Source: Sphagnum compactum
Taxonomy: Eukaryota > Bryophyta > Sphagnopsida > Sphagnales
Assembly (NCBI GenBank): GCA_965153455.1
Contig: OZ234499.1
Span: 3,889,577 to 3,953,576 of the forward strand
Length of the DNA: 64,000 nucleotides
Direction of reading: 5' to 3'
Positions 37,401 through 47,670 of the stretch are shown here, one piece after another. The translations under genes were made by a program, and so were the position numbers. Under the pieces are notes generated by a model, which was not told the DNA's origin, did no database searches, and saw nothing but the letters and a program-made list of their open reading frames with translations. Position 1 is the first letter of the stretch. Each line of letters opens with the position of its first letter.

Positions 37401-40031
37401 CCCTTCTTCATCATCCAGGTTTCGTTGAAATCTGTACACAGCAGCTTTTTGTGGAGAATTTGGGGTTCTCAAATCAAGAAGTGAAAATCCCCCAGTCCAT
37501 GAAAGAAGGATGAAACCTGGTGCTGCTGGCACATCCAGGATTGCTAGACCTAGTGGTGGGGCAACAACCCAGGTGCATGTTGCAGCTGGGTCATACCGTG
37601 ATGTGAGTTGAATGATTCGCTCCTTTGGGTCACATGTCAGTATTTGCAGTTCATTGCTCGCAGCACCTTTCCTGAAACAGTTGCATCCAACAAACATTAA
37701 CATTCAACATTGATGGGTAAGGAGAGATGATGAAGGAATATCATGGATTCTTGCAGAGGTATCATGATGGGGATGACAAAGGGCATTGGGACATTCTCCG
37801 AAGAAAAGCCATGAAAAAAATGTTCAAGAAGACAAAACCAAGATGGGGTGAGAGAGAAAAACACGCATTGCCTATGTACAAGAACTGCGAGGAGAAGCAG
37901 TGAAGAAGCTCCCTTGCTTGTCATCGATGCACAAGCATCATCTGCTGTGCCAACAAAGGCCATGCTCCAGATTGTGCCCCAGCCAGTGGATTTTTCTCCA
38001 AGGCCACTTGTGCTTGCTTCAGATGACCCAACAGATGCCATCAGCTCCCTCGGATATACCATTCTCTGAACACCCCATAAGTTCCTTATCACCACCACAG
38101 GGCTGCAATAGTCTTTCTTGTAAATGGGTCTGAGAGATGTGCCACAAAAAAGTTTGTGTTTCCATACTTCTTATTCAAAGTTGAAGTTATAAGGCAACAT
38201 TAACTCCTGACCCCTTACACAAAAAGTGGTGTGAAAAATGTAGTAGTGAAAGAGACCTTGTCAACCACCGAGTTTCCTGCTGCAGCAGACGTGGGAAAAA
38301 TCGCAAGCCTATCCTCAAATGCAGCCACTGCCACTGCACACCCCCTGAACACCCAAAAAGCCACTTACATCTGAGAATTCAGATTGATTTCAATGCTGCT
38401 TGCAGTCATATGAATCCAAAGATTCAAATGAGAATCTGTAAAGTTGAAGCCATGGCAAAGAGTGGAAAAAGAGAAAATGACACAAATCTCTTCTCAAAAA
38501 TGGCTTTAGATCAAAGCTGTTCACCTGGATTCAACTGCAAGTACCCGACCCAGTTCTCGTCTTTGGTTTCCAGGATGTGCGAGATGAACTTGTGAAACTG
38601 CCAAGAATCTGAAAACACAAAGCATCATATATTTTGCTGGTAATTATTTACCTCTTCCATCTGAGCACTAATTTTATTTAATTTTTGCATATGAAAACAC
38701 CAGTAACAGAAAGGCAACTCAATTATTAGAGTCTAAGGTTTTCTCAGATCTGACTAACAGCAAGAAGCACATATAGGGTAAAGGTCAGAACAGTGCAAAT
38801 GTGGCGGAAATGGTCTACCTGTGGAGGTCAATGCTGAAGGTGAGGAATGTGAGCTTTCCTGAGTCTGATAACAGCACAAGCAAGTCCTTTCCATAGGTCT
38901 GCACCACCCCTTTTCACTAAATCAAAATCTCCCCCAAAACCAAAATCTGAGCCAGCTAGAACAATAGCCAGCCACATTGATTTCAGCAAACAAAAATCAG
39001 CAGGAGCTCGATCTATCTACTGACAATCTTTTGCCATGATCCCCACAACAGATCTTTTGTCACTGATATGTTGATCAGAACTGTGATTTTTGTAGAGCAT
39101 CATGTTAATAGGAAACTGGAGGAGAAGAGAACCTGTGGATGATGGCTTCGGTGGTGCTCATTCCATGGGAGGACGCGCAAGTCTTTAATGGTTCCAAACA
39201 CAGGTTGATCACAGACGGATTGTACAATACCATCCTCACTAACCACCACTAGCTCCAATGATGTCTCCTGCAAGACTCACAGAATAAATATATCAGCAGA
39301 TAAACCATTAAGAACATCTCCAGTGGTGCTCAGCATGTGACTCTGCAAAAATATTTCTCACATCCAAGTTTAGTTATTTACTTTTTTCCAACCCCACCCA
39401 TAAAACTAAAACTGGGACTGAAAATACATGGGAGACTACTCATAGCAAAGCACCTGGACCAATTCGAAACAGGGAGCAGCAGTCAGGTCATATCTATTAC
39501 ACTCTTCTCTGGCAGGTATTAGGCTTTGTTGTGCCTTTTACCAGCCTCAGCAAACTGTGCAAAAATGCTGGGCCAAGATCATTTTGATGAGCCAAACTGG
39601 CATGTTTTGACTTTTCTTCATCCAGTTTTAATTTGGAGGGTCACCTACTGAGCACCACTGGAGATGCTCTGACAAAAGAATTCAATAGAAGATGGGCCAT
39701 AAAATCTCAAAAACCAGAATGAATAAATGGTTCATGCAAAGGCAAAAGAAGAAGAAAGGCAAGGAACTTAATTAGGTCAAATCCTCTGTGCAAGAATTTC
39801 ACATGCCCTAGATACATTTGAGTAAAACAAGAGAGAGCTCCAAATGTTTTTTACTGAAAAGATTGGAAGATGGCTTAGTACCTTGCCAAAGACAATGTCA
39901 CAAGTTGTAGGAGATCGAATGTGTCCATAAACAGCTTGCAATACCACACTGCTATGCAGCACACACTTGGCCAAATACCTTGCCTTTGCTGCTTGGCCTG
40001 GATCCTCTCTTCCACCATCTTGCACCGCCAT
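31487..40031 (-). CDS. CPSF-A/DDB1-superfamily protein, third plant paralogue type
   Basis: A beta-propeller scaffold of the family that includes CPSF160, DDB1 and SF3b130. Its order of conserved blocks fits the less studied plant branch typified by Arabidopsis AT3G11960; the exact cellular role of that branch is not established. Sixteen exons on the minus strand: 40031-39882, 39267-39133, 38898-38819, 38608-38525, 38344-38257, 38116-37872, 37671-36813, 36740-35520, 35250-34934, 34705-34420, 34156-34001, 33866-33725, 33474-33398, 32502-32363, 32091-31983 and 31726-31487. They sum to 1442 residues in phase. The N-terminal block has YLAKCVLHSSVVLQ, GHIRSP and DIVFGK, the first propeller strand. 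The middle has VQETRVLSVG and DGFVAQV. The CPSF_A region has FAMVRTRFMITSL, RIAVGDCHDGVLFYY and LYCDPVHRLVADC, and the C-terminus has VLDGDMLCQFLELTSMQQ. The start is the ATG giving MAVQDGG; a TAG lies further upstream in frame. Intron 6 appears to be GC-AG, and the acceptor of exon 6 is weak. Confidence 0.9.
32262..32312. repeat. Inverted telomere-like repeat in CPSF-A gene intron
   Basis: AACCCTAAAC on one side and GTTTAGGGTT on the other are exact reverse complements separated by about 18-20 bases. Both match the plant telomere unit TTTAGGG. The element lies in the intron between exons 14 and 15. Confidence 0.7.
32830..33075. repeat. Degenerate GGTTCTGG-type low-complexity tract with a 22-bp palindrome
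   Basis: An intron stretch built from variants of CCAGTTC, GGTTCTGG and TTCCAGTT. It includes the perfect palindrome whose half is AACCAGCAGTT, at 32884-32905. It lies in the intron between exons 13 and 14 of the CPSF-A gene and shows no coding potential. Confidence 0.6.
34766..34788 (+). repeat. Short interstitial telomere-like array
   Basis: Three consecutive GGGTTTA units in the intron between exons 9 and 10 of the CPSF-A gene. Related one- to two-unit motifs occur near 16646, 33584, 43046 and 51185. The unit is the plant-type TTTAGGG. Confidence 0.8.
39311..39670. mobile_element. MITE-like element in CPSF-A gene intron 1
   Basis: A 360-bp segment bounded by terminal inverted repeats of about 30 bases. 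The left end is AGAACATCTCCAGTGGTGCT... (39311-39340). The reverse complement of 39641-39670 is AGAGCATCTCCAGTGGTGCT..., and I count 27 of 30 matches. There is no coding capacity. AGAGCATCTCCA-type ends are familiar from plant non-autonomous DNA elements. No clear target-site duplication is visible, so the superfamily cannot be set. It lies inside the intron between 39881 and 39268. Confidence 0.75.
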
Positions 40032-40345
40032 TGCTCTTGCTTCTCTAAATGATTTTAACAAATCACTTTCTCCACCCAACTACTCTGCAATGAGTTGACA
40101 AAAGAATAAAACCCCCAATTTTGACCTAAACAAGAGGCTGGATGGATTAAGAAAACCACAAAACCCTATCCAGAGTTTTCCAGAGCTTGTATAGATCCTG
40201 AAACAATGCTCAATTCTCCAATGCCAACAGGATCACAAATACCCACTTCTTAAAGTGAAAAAAAAACACCAAACAACAAACAGGATCCAAAATCCAAATT
40301 CCAATACCCAGACCTTCTTCTTCTTCTTCTTCTTCTTCTTCTTTA
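40032..40345 (-). promoter_or_regulatory. Likely 5' untranslated region of the CPSF-A gene
   Basis: Directly upstream of the start codon on the minus strand. It ends in a GAA run (about 40317-40342, TTC on the + strand), the kind of repeat often seen in plant 5' leaders. No start site can be fixed. Confidence 0.4.
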
Positions 40346-43300
40346 TCCACAAGGCTCAATGAAGGTAATAAGGCTAAGCCTCAAACACATACACCACATT
40401 GTATTCTCACCCATCTTCTCGGCTGCAAAAATTTGCAAAATTCAAACATACCCTAAAAAGTTTCCAAAAACACCCAAAAACAAAAGAAAAAACAAGGCCC
40501 CAATTCCAAACAAGAGTTCTCCTCCTTCCCTTTTGCAAGCACCCCAAATCCAAAAACCCAACAAGGAGTTTAAATTCAGAGCTACAGAGTTTGAAAACAG
40601 ATCCAGAACTTCTCTGCTCCTGCTGCTCTCATCAGAGCTTCTTTACAAGGGAAAATTTGCAAACACCCAAAACCCAACAAGGGTCAAGACCAGAGCAGAA
40701 GAAACTAGCAACAGCAACAACAACAACAACAACAAATGCAGCAAAACAACACAATCCAGAAAAAGCTCAAAATGTTCTTGTTTTTCTCTTCCACAAACAT
40801 CATAACCACCTCCACCACAACCCTTAGGTCATATGTTTGAGGAATAGCAACAAATTTGGTGCAAAAACTAGCTTGTGGGTGTTGCTAGAAACTTGGCAAA
40901 ATTTCTACCAAAATTGCCAAAAAAAAAAAAAACCTACTTCAAAAGGAAGGGATGGCAAACTCCATGCACAACTAAAACACCAACACTCCCAAAAAAAAGA
41001 TTTTTAGCAATCCTTTATTATGCTATGGAAATGGATGCTTTTGAATGGATGAGGACCATCCATCCCTTTGAAATGGATTGAGAACATCCTTTTGAATTGG
41101 ATGAGACCATTCTTTTGATTGGATGAGACCACCCTTATGAATTGGATGAGACCATCCTTTTGAAATGGATGAGGACATCCTTTGGAATGGATGTGATCAT
41201 CCTTTTTAGAATGGATGACACCATCCTTGTGAAATGAGAATATATCCTTGTGAAATGGATGAGAACATCCTTCTGAATGGAAGAACAACTTCTCATCCTT
41301 GAAGTTTAGACCTGTGGTGTTTAGATGAAAACATCCTTGAGCTGGCATAGGATGGATGGATGGATGGGCCTCTCTCTCTCATCTATGGCTTTGTGAAAAT
41401 AGTTATACACTAAAAGAGAATTGTGAGAAAGAAAGATACACATAGTACTAAGCCATAAAATGATTGGAAAATGATATATTGCCAAAAATGCAATTTATTA
41501 GATTAATTAATTATTTATTTATTTTAACACATCATTGCCAAAATATATGTTCATATATTTGCTATGGTGGATTTATTTATTTTTCCATTTTGTTTGACAT
41601 GTCACTTTGGGAAATAGGGTACTAGATCACAATAGTAGGTAGGGTTATATATGAAATACATGAAAAGACTTTCTTCATATGAGAAACACAAATGGAAATC
41701 AATTGATGCCCATAGTGACCTTTTCCTCTTTTGATGACTTAGATACCCTTTAGAAACAAACCCTTTAGAAACCCTTTTTCTCTTTTCCCTTTTCCTTTTG
41801 AGGAAAAGCTTGAATGGGGCTTTACAACAACAAAGAAGTAGAGAAGAGAAGAGGATAGGAAAATGGATAATAATGGAGGGGACTATTGTGAAGGGACTTT
41901 AACAAAAAAAAAAAAGCAAAAGAAAAGAAAAAAGAGTTAAAGTTTTATTTTTATTTTTTTCAAAAAATAAACTTGAAACCATACATTGCACTCAACGAGG
42001 AGGAAGTAGAGAAAAGAAAAAAAAAATAAGGGATAAATTGAAGGGATGGAGCTTTTGAAATTTAAGGTTTTTTCCACACTTCTTAAATGTACTTGTTATT
42101 GCCCCAAGCTAATGGACATGCATGTGTAGATTTTGGGTGCACCCATCCAATCGATGGGTTCAATTGGGTTGTTTTGAAGTCTACCCATCTACTTGTTGGG
42201 TTTCTTCTCAAAATATGAATGTTGAGTAATCAATTTAATCATGCTTCTCTATATGGTTTTATTTTTTGGGTTTGGACACACTTGCCTTTTTGTATCACAA
42301 GGTTTCATATCACTATGAAATGTAAAAACAATTCATAAGATTATTTTTTTAAATGAAATTTGTTTGATAAACATACAAATATTTAGCTTCAATTCCTTTA
42401 AATCTTATTGTAATGAGATTTAAAAAACTTGATTTGAAAGATCATGTAATAATCGATTAAAATAAAACACATCAATTCTTTTATTTAAATTTTAAAAAAT
42501 TGAGACATATATTTTTAATTAATTTGATGTTAATTTAAAAACTTTTATAAGGCTTTGATGAGGATTTAATAACAAAAATCATAAGGAAATTATTTTTTTA
42601 ATGATTAATTTTTTGTATGGTCATTGTTTTTTATGTTATAAAAATTTATTATTGCCCTAAGATAATATACATGCATGCATGATTTTAGGTTTTACCAAAC
42701 ATGTATGGGGCAAACACAACTAGTTCTTTGATTTAAGGATGAACATCTTGCATATATTGTGGTGATTTAAACATGGGTGATTATTGATCATGTTTTAGTT
42801 TCAAATAAAAAATAAAAAATCAATTTTATAAAATATCTCCAATCGGGATTAAATATATTGTTTAGTTTTGAAGAAAATTTTTAGGGGTCACTTTTCTTTT
42901 TTAGTTGAATAATAAATTTTGGGGTGGGGGTTAGGCATGTAGTTTTTACTTTTGGAACATGTTTCAAGTATCTGACTTTTTCTTTTTAATTTTGCCTTTC
43001 CTCTTTCAGTTTGAGGATGTAGTTATCATAGGTGGCCACTTTTGAGTTTTGGGTTTAGGGTTTAGGGATTCCTTAAACCCTAGATTTGTGTAGGTAATTA
43101 GAACTAGATCCATTTTGGAATCAAACTTGTTTAGGATTTGTTTTAAATATTAAGAATCGCATAATTGGACCTAAGGTTATTTTTTAAAAAACTAAGATTC
43201 CTAATTAAAGCCATTACGGGAGGTTTTTTCAAACTATTTTTAAAAAGGGAATCGAGACCAAAGGTTATCTTTAAATGTAAGAACTAGACAACAATGGTAG

Positions 43301-45084
43301 GAACAAAGGTTAGTTTGAGAGCATTTGAAGAATTAGGACAATTGTTCATTGCTAATGTTATTTCAAAATTTGGACAATTATTCGAATTGTATTATTTTAT
43401 TTTATTTAAAACATTGGTTGCAAAAGTGGCAATTTTTTGTTGAATAAACACATTAAAAAAATCAATTCTTTTTTTTTCCCAAAAATCATTAAAAAATCAT
43501 AATTTATCATAAAAGGATCATAGGGTTGCATGCAAATTTCATATTAAGTTGGCTAGAATGTTGATATTGTGATGTTTGTAAATCTCCATTGAAGTAAGAA
43601 AGATAAGTGCATGTTCTTTTGTAACATTATTTGGTTGGGGATCCATTAACAATTTAAGGGTGTTAACTCAATTGTTATTGTCTTGACAAAATTATACCAT
43701 TGCAATTCAAGGTTTTCATGGAGAATCTCTATTGGAATTTTAAGGTTGTTGTAGCAAAATGAGATTGGATGGAAATATTGGGTGGTAGGCTTGGATTGTT
43801 GGGGATTGGGCACGTGTGTTGCTCATTGGATATTTGGGAGGATGCCACATGTAATTTTGATAGCTAACTGATGATGGGTGCAAACAAAATAATGATAATC
43901 AATTTTGTAAGTGTCATTTTACTATGACATATTGCTTTTCACTATTTTAAAAATAGTGGGTGGCAAATTATGATTGGTTATAAAAAGTGATAGATTAAAC
44001 ATCCATAATGTTCACACTTGTCAAAAAAATTAGAATTTTTTCATGGCATTTCATAATATAATGTATAGTTGTGTATAATAATTTGTCCAAGATCATGTCC
44101 TTTGAAATCATTTCAATTATTTTTTAAATGAAAAAAGATAGTAAAACATTTGTTACAATGTTTTATGCATGTTTTTGAACATTTTATACTCATTAGATCC
44201 AATCCAAATTATATTACATGTTTTCATAATATAATAAAAACATCTTAAAATAAAAAAATTTGTATAAACTTGTAACATTAACATATAATTGTTAACTTAC
44301 ACTTGTTGTGACTCTTATTGATGTGACTACATGTTGATGTAAAATATCTTGGAGGCATAAACTATTGAATTATTGATGAATGTGATGGTGAATGAAGAAG
44401 CCAAAATAACAATGTTATAGAAGGGATGCATATTGAAAAATGAATCAAATGAATAACATTGTAGTTCAAGGGGAAGTTGATCAATCTTTGGGTATGCAAA
44501 ACATGAAGCAAGTAGATATATATGGTGTACATAATGACCAAGGTGTGGAGGATTGACAAATTATGCAATGTTTAGATGTGGTGATTGGTCAAGTGCAATT
44601 TAAAATCTATAATTTTTGCATGTTCAATGTGTGAAGGTTGCAACATGTGAATGCAAATGTCTAAACTATGCATTTATACATCTACTACTTGGGTATGTAT
44701 GCATGTTTGCATGAGATGAGGTTTGGAAACAAGCTTTTAAATGTTTGAATTGCAATGCTATAAACTATTAAGTAGTGTGAATATGAATGGATTGTTTTTT
44801 TTTGACACAATGTGTGGTTTGTTGTTTAAGATGAAAAATTGAATAACCTCAATCTAATCCATGGTGATTATTCCATCTTATGATTATGAAAGTCGCTTAA
44901 TGTGGCATTTTGAATGAAAATTGGATTGTTGCACTTATTTTTCCTCGGTTTATTTTTATTTTATTGGGAAACACCACTGAATAAAAATCATATGGATAGT
45001 ATTGGGCTACTTGTAATACATTCAATTGTGTTTTTATGAAGTTGGGGGCTACCTACATTTGTTAGTTTCAGTTTAGTTAGTATG
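40346..45084. other. AT-rich gene desert
   Basis: No gene is supported. Holds a CAA/AAC run (about 40712-40735), the ATCC/GGAT minisatellite at 41041-41290, a TTTAGGG-type motif at about 43046-43085 and otherwise unstructured AT-rich DNA. The left few hundred bases may contain the CPSF-A promoter. Confidence 0.5.
41041..41290. repeat. Minisatellite of hairpin-forming units
   Basis: About nine degenerate units of roughly 24-28 bases, each of the form TTGAATTGGATGAGACCATC followed by C. Every unit contains GGATG and its complement CATCC a few bases apart, so each can fold into a small hairpin on either strand. Confidence 0.8.
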
Positions 45085-45137
45085 TTGCACAAATTGAGTT
45101 CAAATGGTAAGCCTATTTTTGAACTCAATTTGTGCAA
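45085..45137. repeat. Perfect 20-bp inverted repeat
   Basis: TTGCACAAATTGAGTTCAAA (45085-45104) and TTTGAACTCAATTTGTGCAA (45118-45137) are exact reverse complements around a 13-base loop. The arms show no mismatch, unlike the decayed DNA around them. Options are a transposon end pair, a small-RNA hairpin or a recent inverted duplication. Confidence 0.9.
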
Positions 45138-46600
45138 TTCGAATTGATTTCCTCATGAAGCACAATATGGCTTTTCACTAAACAAACAAACTAAAGTGTA
45201 CTCGATGTGCAAACTGTTTACTTCTTTATAACTTAAACATCCAATTAGGTCACATGTCCATTTATGTGTTCTTTTCTCAAAACCTGTTTATACGCAACAT
45301 CATTTTTCTTTAATTCGGTCTTGTAAACTAACAATAATAAATAACACCAACCTCTTTTGGGGTCTGGCCTTTTTCTTTGTTTTGTTTCAAATCAATTGAA
45401 TATCGTCCATCCTAATGAAAATGTTCCATTGAAAATTCTTCTTGTTGATGTGGATTTTTCAAAATTGTTAACACATCTTTTTAATTTTTTCAACCTACGT
45501 TTGTAATTTCACTAATTGTCAATTGTTTTCCCATACAACATTGTTCTTTATATAACATCTCCACCTCACTCCTTGAATCTGTTATGTGTTTTATTACATT
45601 CATATTCTTGTAAAATGGCAACATTTCATGCTACTGGTAAAATTGAGCTCACTATTCTTGCTAACAAATTTGGAAATTTGCATGTCTTAAAAAACTATTT
45701 GTGTGCAATGTTCAATTTCCATCCAAGAACTATGCATGTCAAGGACGATGCATACGATGTCAACAACAATGTTATTAGATCTATTTATCAAGTTCCAATC
45801 ATTGGTGACCTTGGTTGGAATGGAAGCTGAATGTCAAAAGGTTCAAGATCATTGTGAAAAATCTTTTAAAAAGCTCTCATAATACTGTTTTGATGCCAAA
45901 ATTTGCAGCATCTGTTGTTAATGGCACTGCACATCTTATGGAGATCAAACAAGAAATTCTTCGCAACCATGTCGATCTTTAATCAAATTCATAGATTTGT
46001 GCAATTCTTCCAATGAAGATGGAATGCTTCCAAACTCTCTCTACCCATCAAAATCATTGTTGCACATGAGTCATTATGCTTCTGTTTCTACTTATTCCCC
46101 TTATTCCATTAAACACATTCCCTATGTGGGAACACCATTTGTGTTGAATGTAGTAGACTACCTCAAGGCAATGTGACTTGCCACACATGTTAGCTCCAAA
46201 TTGAGATAATTGAACTATGATAAATTTTGCATTGAGATTGTTCATTGCATTCCAACCACATTTTCATGGTGATGTTTTGTTTGAAACCCCCCCCCGCGTG
46301 CATTGTCAATCTTGATAATCAATTTAGTTAGATGCAAGGAATGGATAGGAAGCATGATGGCCATGCGTGGTGCAAAGTTAAAATGACTAACATCAAGAAC
46401 GATTTCAACCTTACTTTTCAAAGGGCTAGGTGTTTGAGTCATTTGCAATGTTGAAATGAGGGCTACGATTTCTTTCTTTTTAATAGATGTAAAAATTGAA
46501 ACAACCTAGAATGGTGACGTTGTTCTTGATTTGAAAGGAAATCATTTTGCTCCCGGTCTATCTTTTGCAAAATTTGTAATAATGCCCCCTTTTGTGTGAA
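45138..46600. other. Possible 5' part of a decayed element
   Basis: No intact gene. The + frame at 45516-45830 (104 codons) is the longest here and lies upstream of the transposase-like remnant, in the same orientation. It has no motif that I recognise. Confidence 0.3.
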
Positions 46601-47670
46601 TTTATGTGTAGGTTGCATGTATTACATCGTGCACAAGCAAGAGAATTTGACTCGAACAACGATTCATTTAAATACTCATGATCATCTAGTGGCAAAAGCT
46701 TGTTCCAAAAAAGTTGTTGAATAAGTTAAATCCCTTGTCTAGGAAGAGGCAGCTTGCACATCAGGGGCTACCACATTAACCATTGCATTGGCTGTAAGTA
46801 AAACTTTTCTCTCCAAAAATTTGTTAGTGGAAGTTTAGAATGGTGACAAGCTACACAAAATGATGAATAAGTTCGTAGCGTTGTTTTCATCCAATGTCCG
46901 GAATTTAATTGCATCCTTTAAGCATTGGCCAAGGAAAAGAAAGTACATTTCTAGCATTCTAGTTCTCAAAGGGAACACTGGTTATGATTACATTCAAGAT
47001 AATTGCTTTCCAAGGCAATAAATTAGAAACAAAATATTTTTGTTCAAGATGTCTATGCATGGAGATGGTAGTGGTTATGATTTAGTGAAGTGGATACAAC
47101 CTGGCGATGACCTCTAAACGGTTTGGATCATGTTTGATTGTGTCAAACACATGGAGGGTTGGATGACACTTGCTTGCTATGTGTATGATCCTTTTTACAT
47201 ACTACAAGGTGATGACGATCGCAATATGTGGCATGTAATATAAAGACATGAAGGTTCAATGCATCATGTGGTGGAAGTTAAACAAGGTGAAGGCGAAAAA
47301 TGGTGTTCCCAATCCAAACTCTAAGGGATTCATGGCTGACGACATTTGGGTCAACTGGAATGTAGTTCAAATTGTTTATGGTAATGGAGATCCAAATTGA
47401 ACCGATGGTTGATAGAGAAAAAAACTTGGTTTTGTCACTGGAGTCAATCCTTGGACATACAAAACAACAAATCAAGCTAGAGATGCAAAAACAACACATG
47501 ACATTATGCTATGAATACAATAATGCCATTTCTTTGGATGAAGTAAATGTTCAGTACGCAACAATCCACTATTGGCGGTATTCCTTGGAGGCTAATGATG
47601 AAGCTGGATTTTAAAAGTTGGAAAATTGGTTCAATTTTTGGCATTTTCATGATAAACGATGGGGAGGACT
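46601..47670 (+). pseudogene. Decayed transposase-like coding remnant
   Basis: Across about 1 kb the + strand keeps protein-like text that switches frame and carries stops. Pieces in order: a Cys-containing piece with THDHLVAKACSKKVVE (about 46670), VRNLIASFKHW (about 46898), YDYIQDNCFPRQ (about 46985), GWMTLACYVYDPFYI (about 47157), IMWWKLNK and NPNSKGFMADD (about 47260-47345), then a HW..SLD piece split by a frameshift at about 47400-47460, and a KLENWFNFWHF piece (about 47615). The layout suggests a MULE-type or other DNA-transposon transposase of the kind scattered in plant genomes. That family name is inference. At least four stops or frameshifts make it non-functional. Confidence 0.45.
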
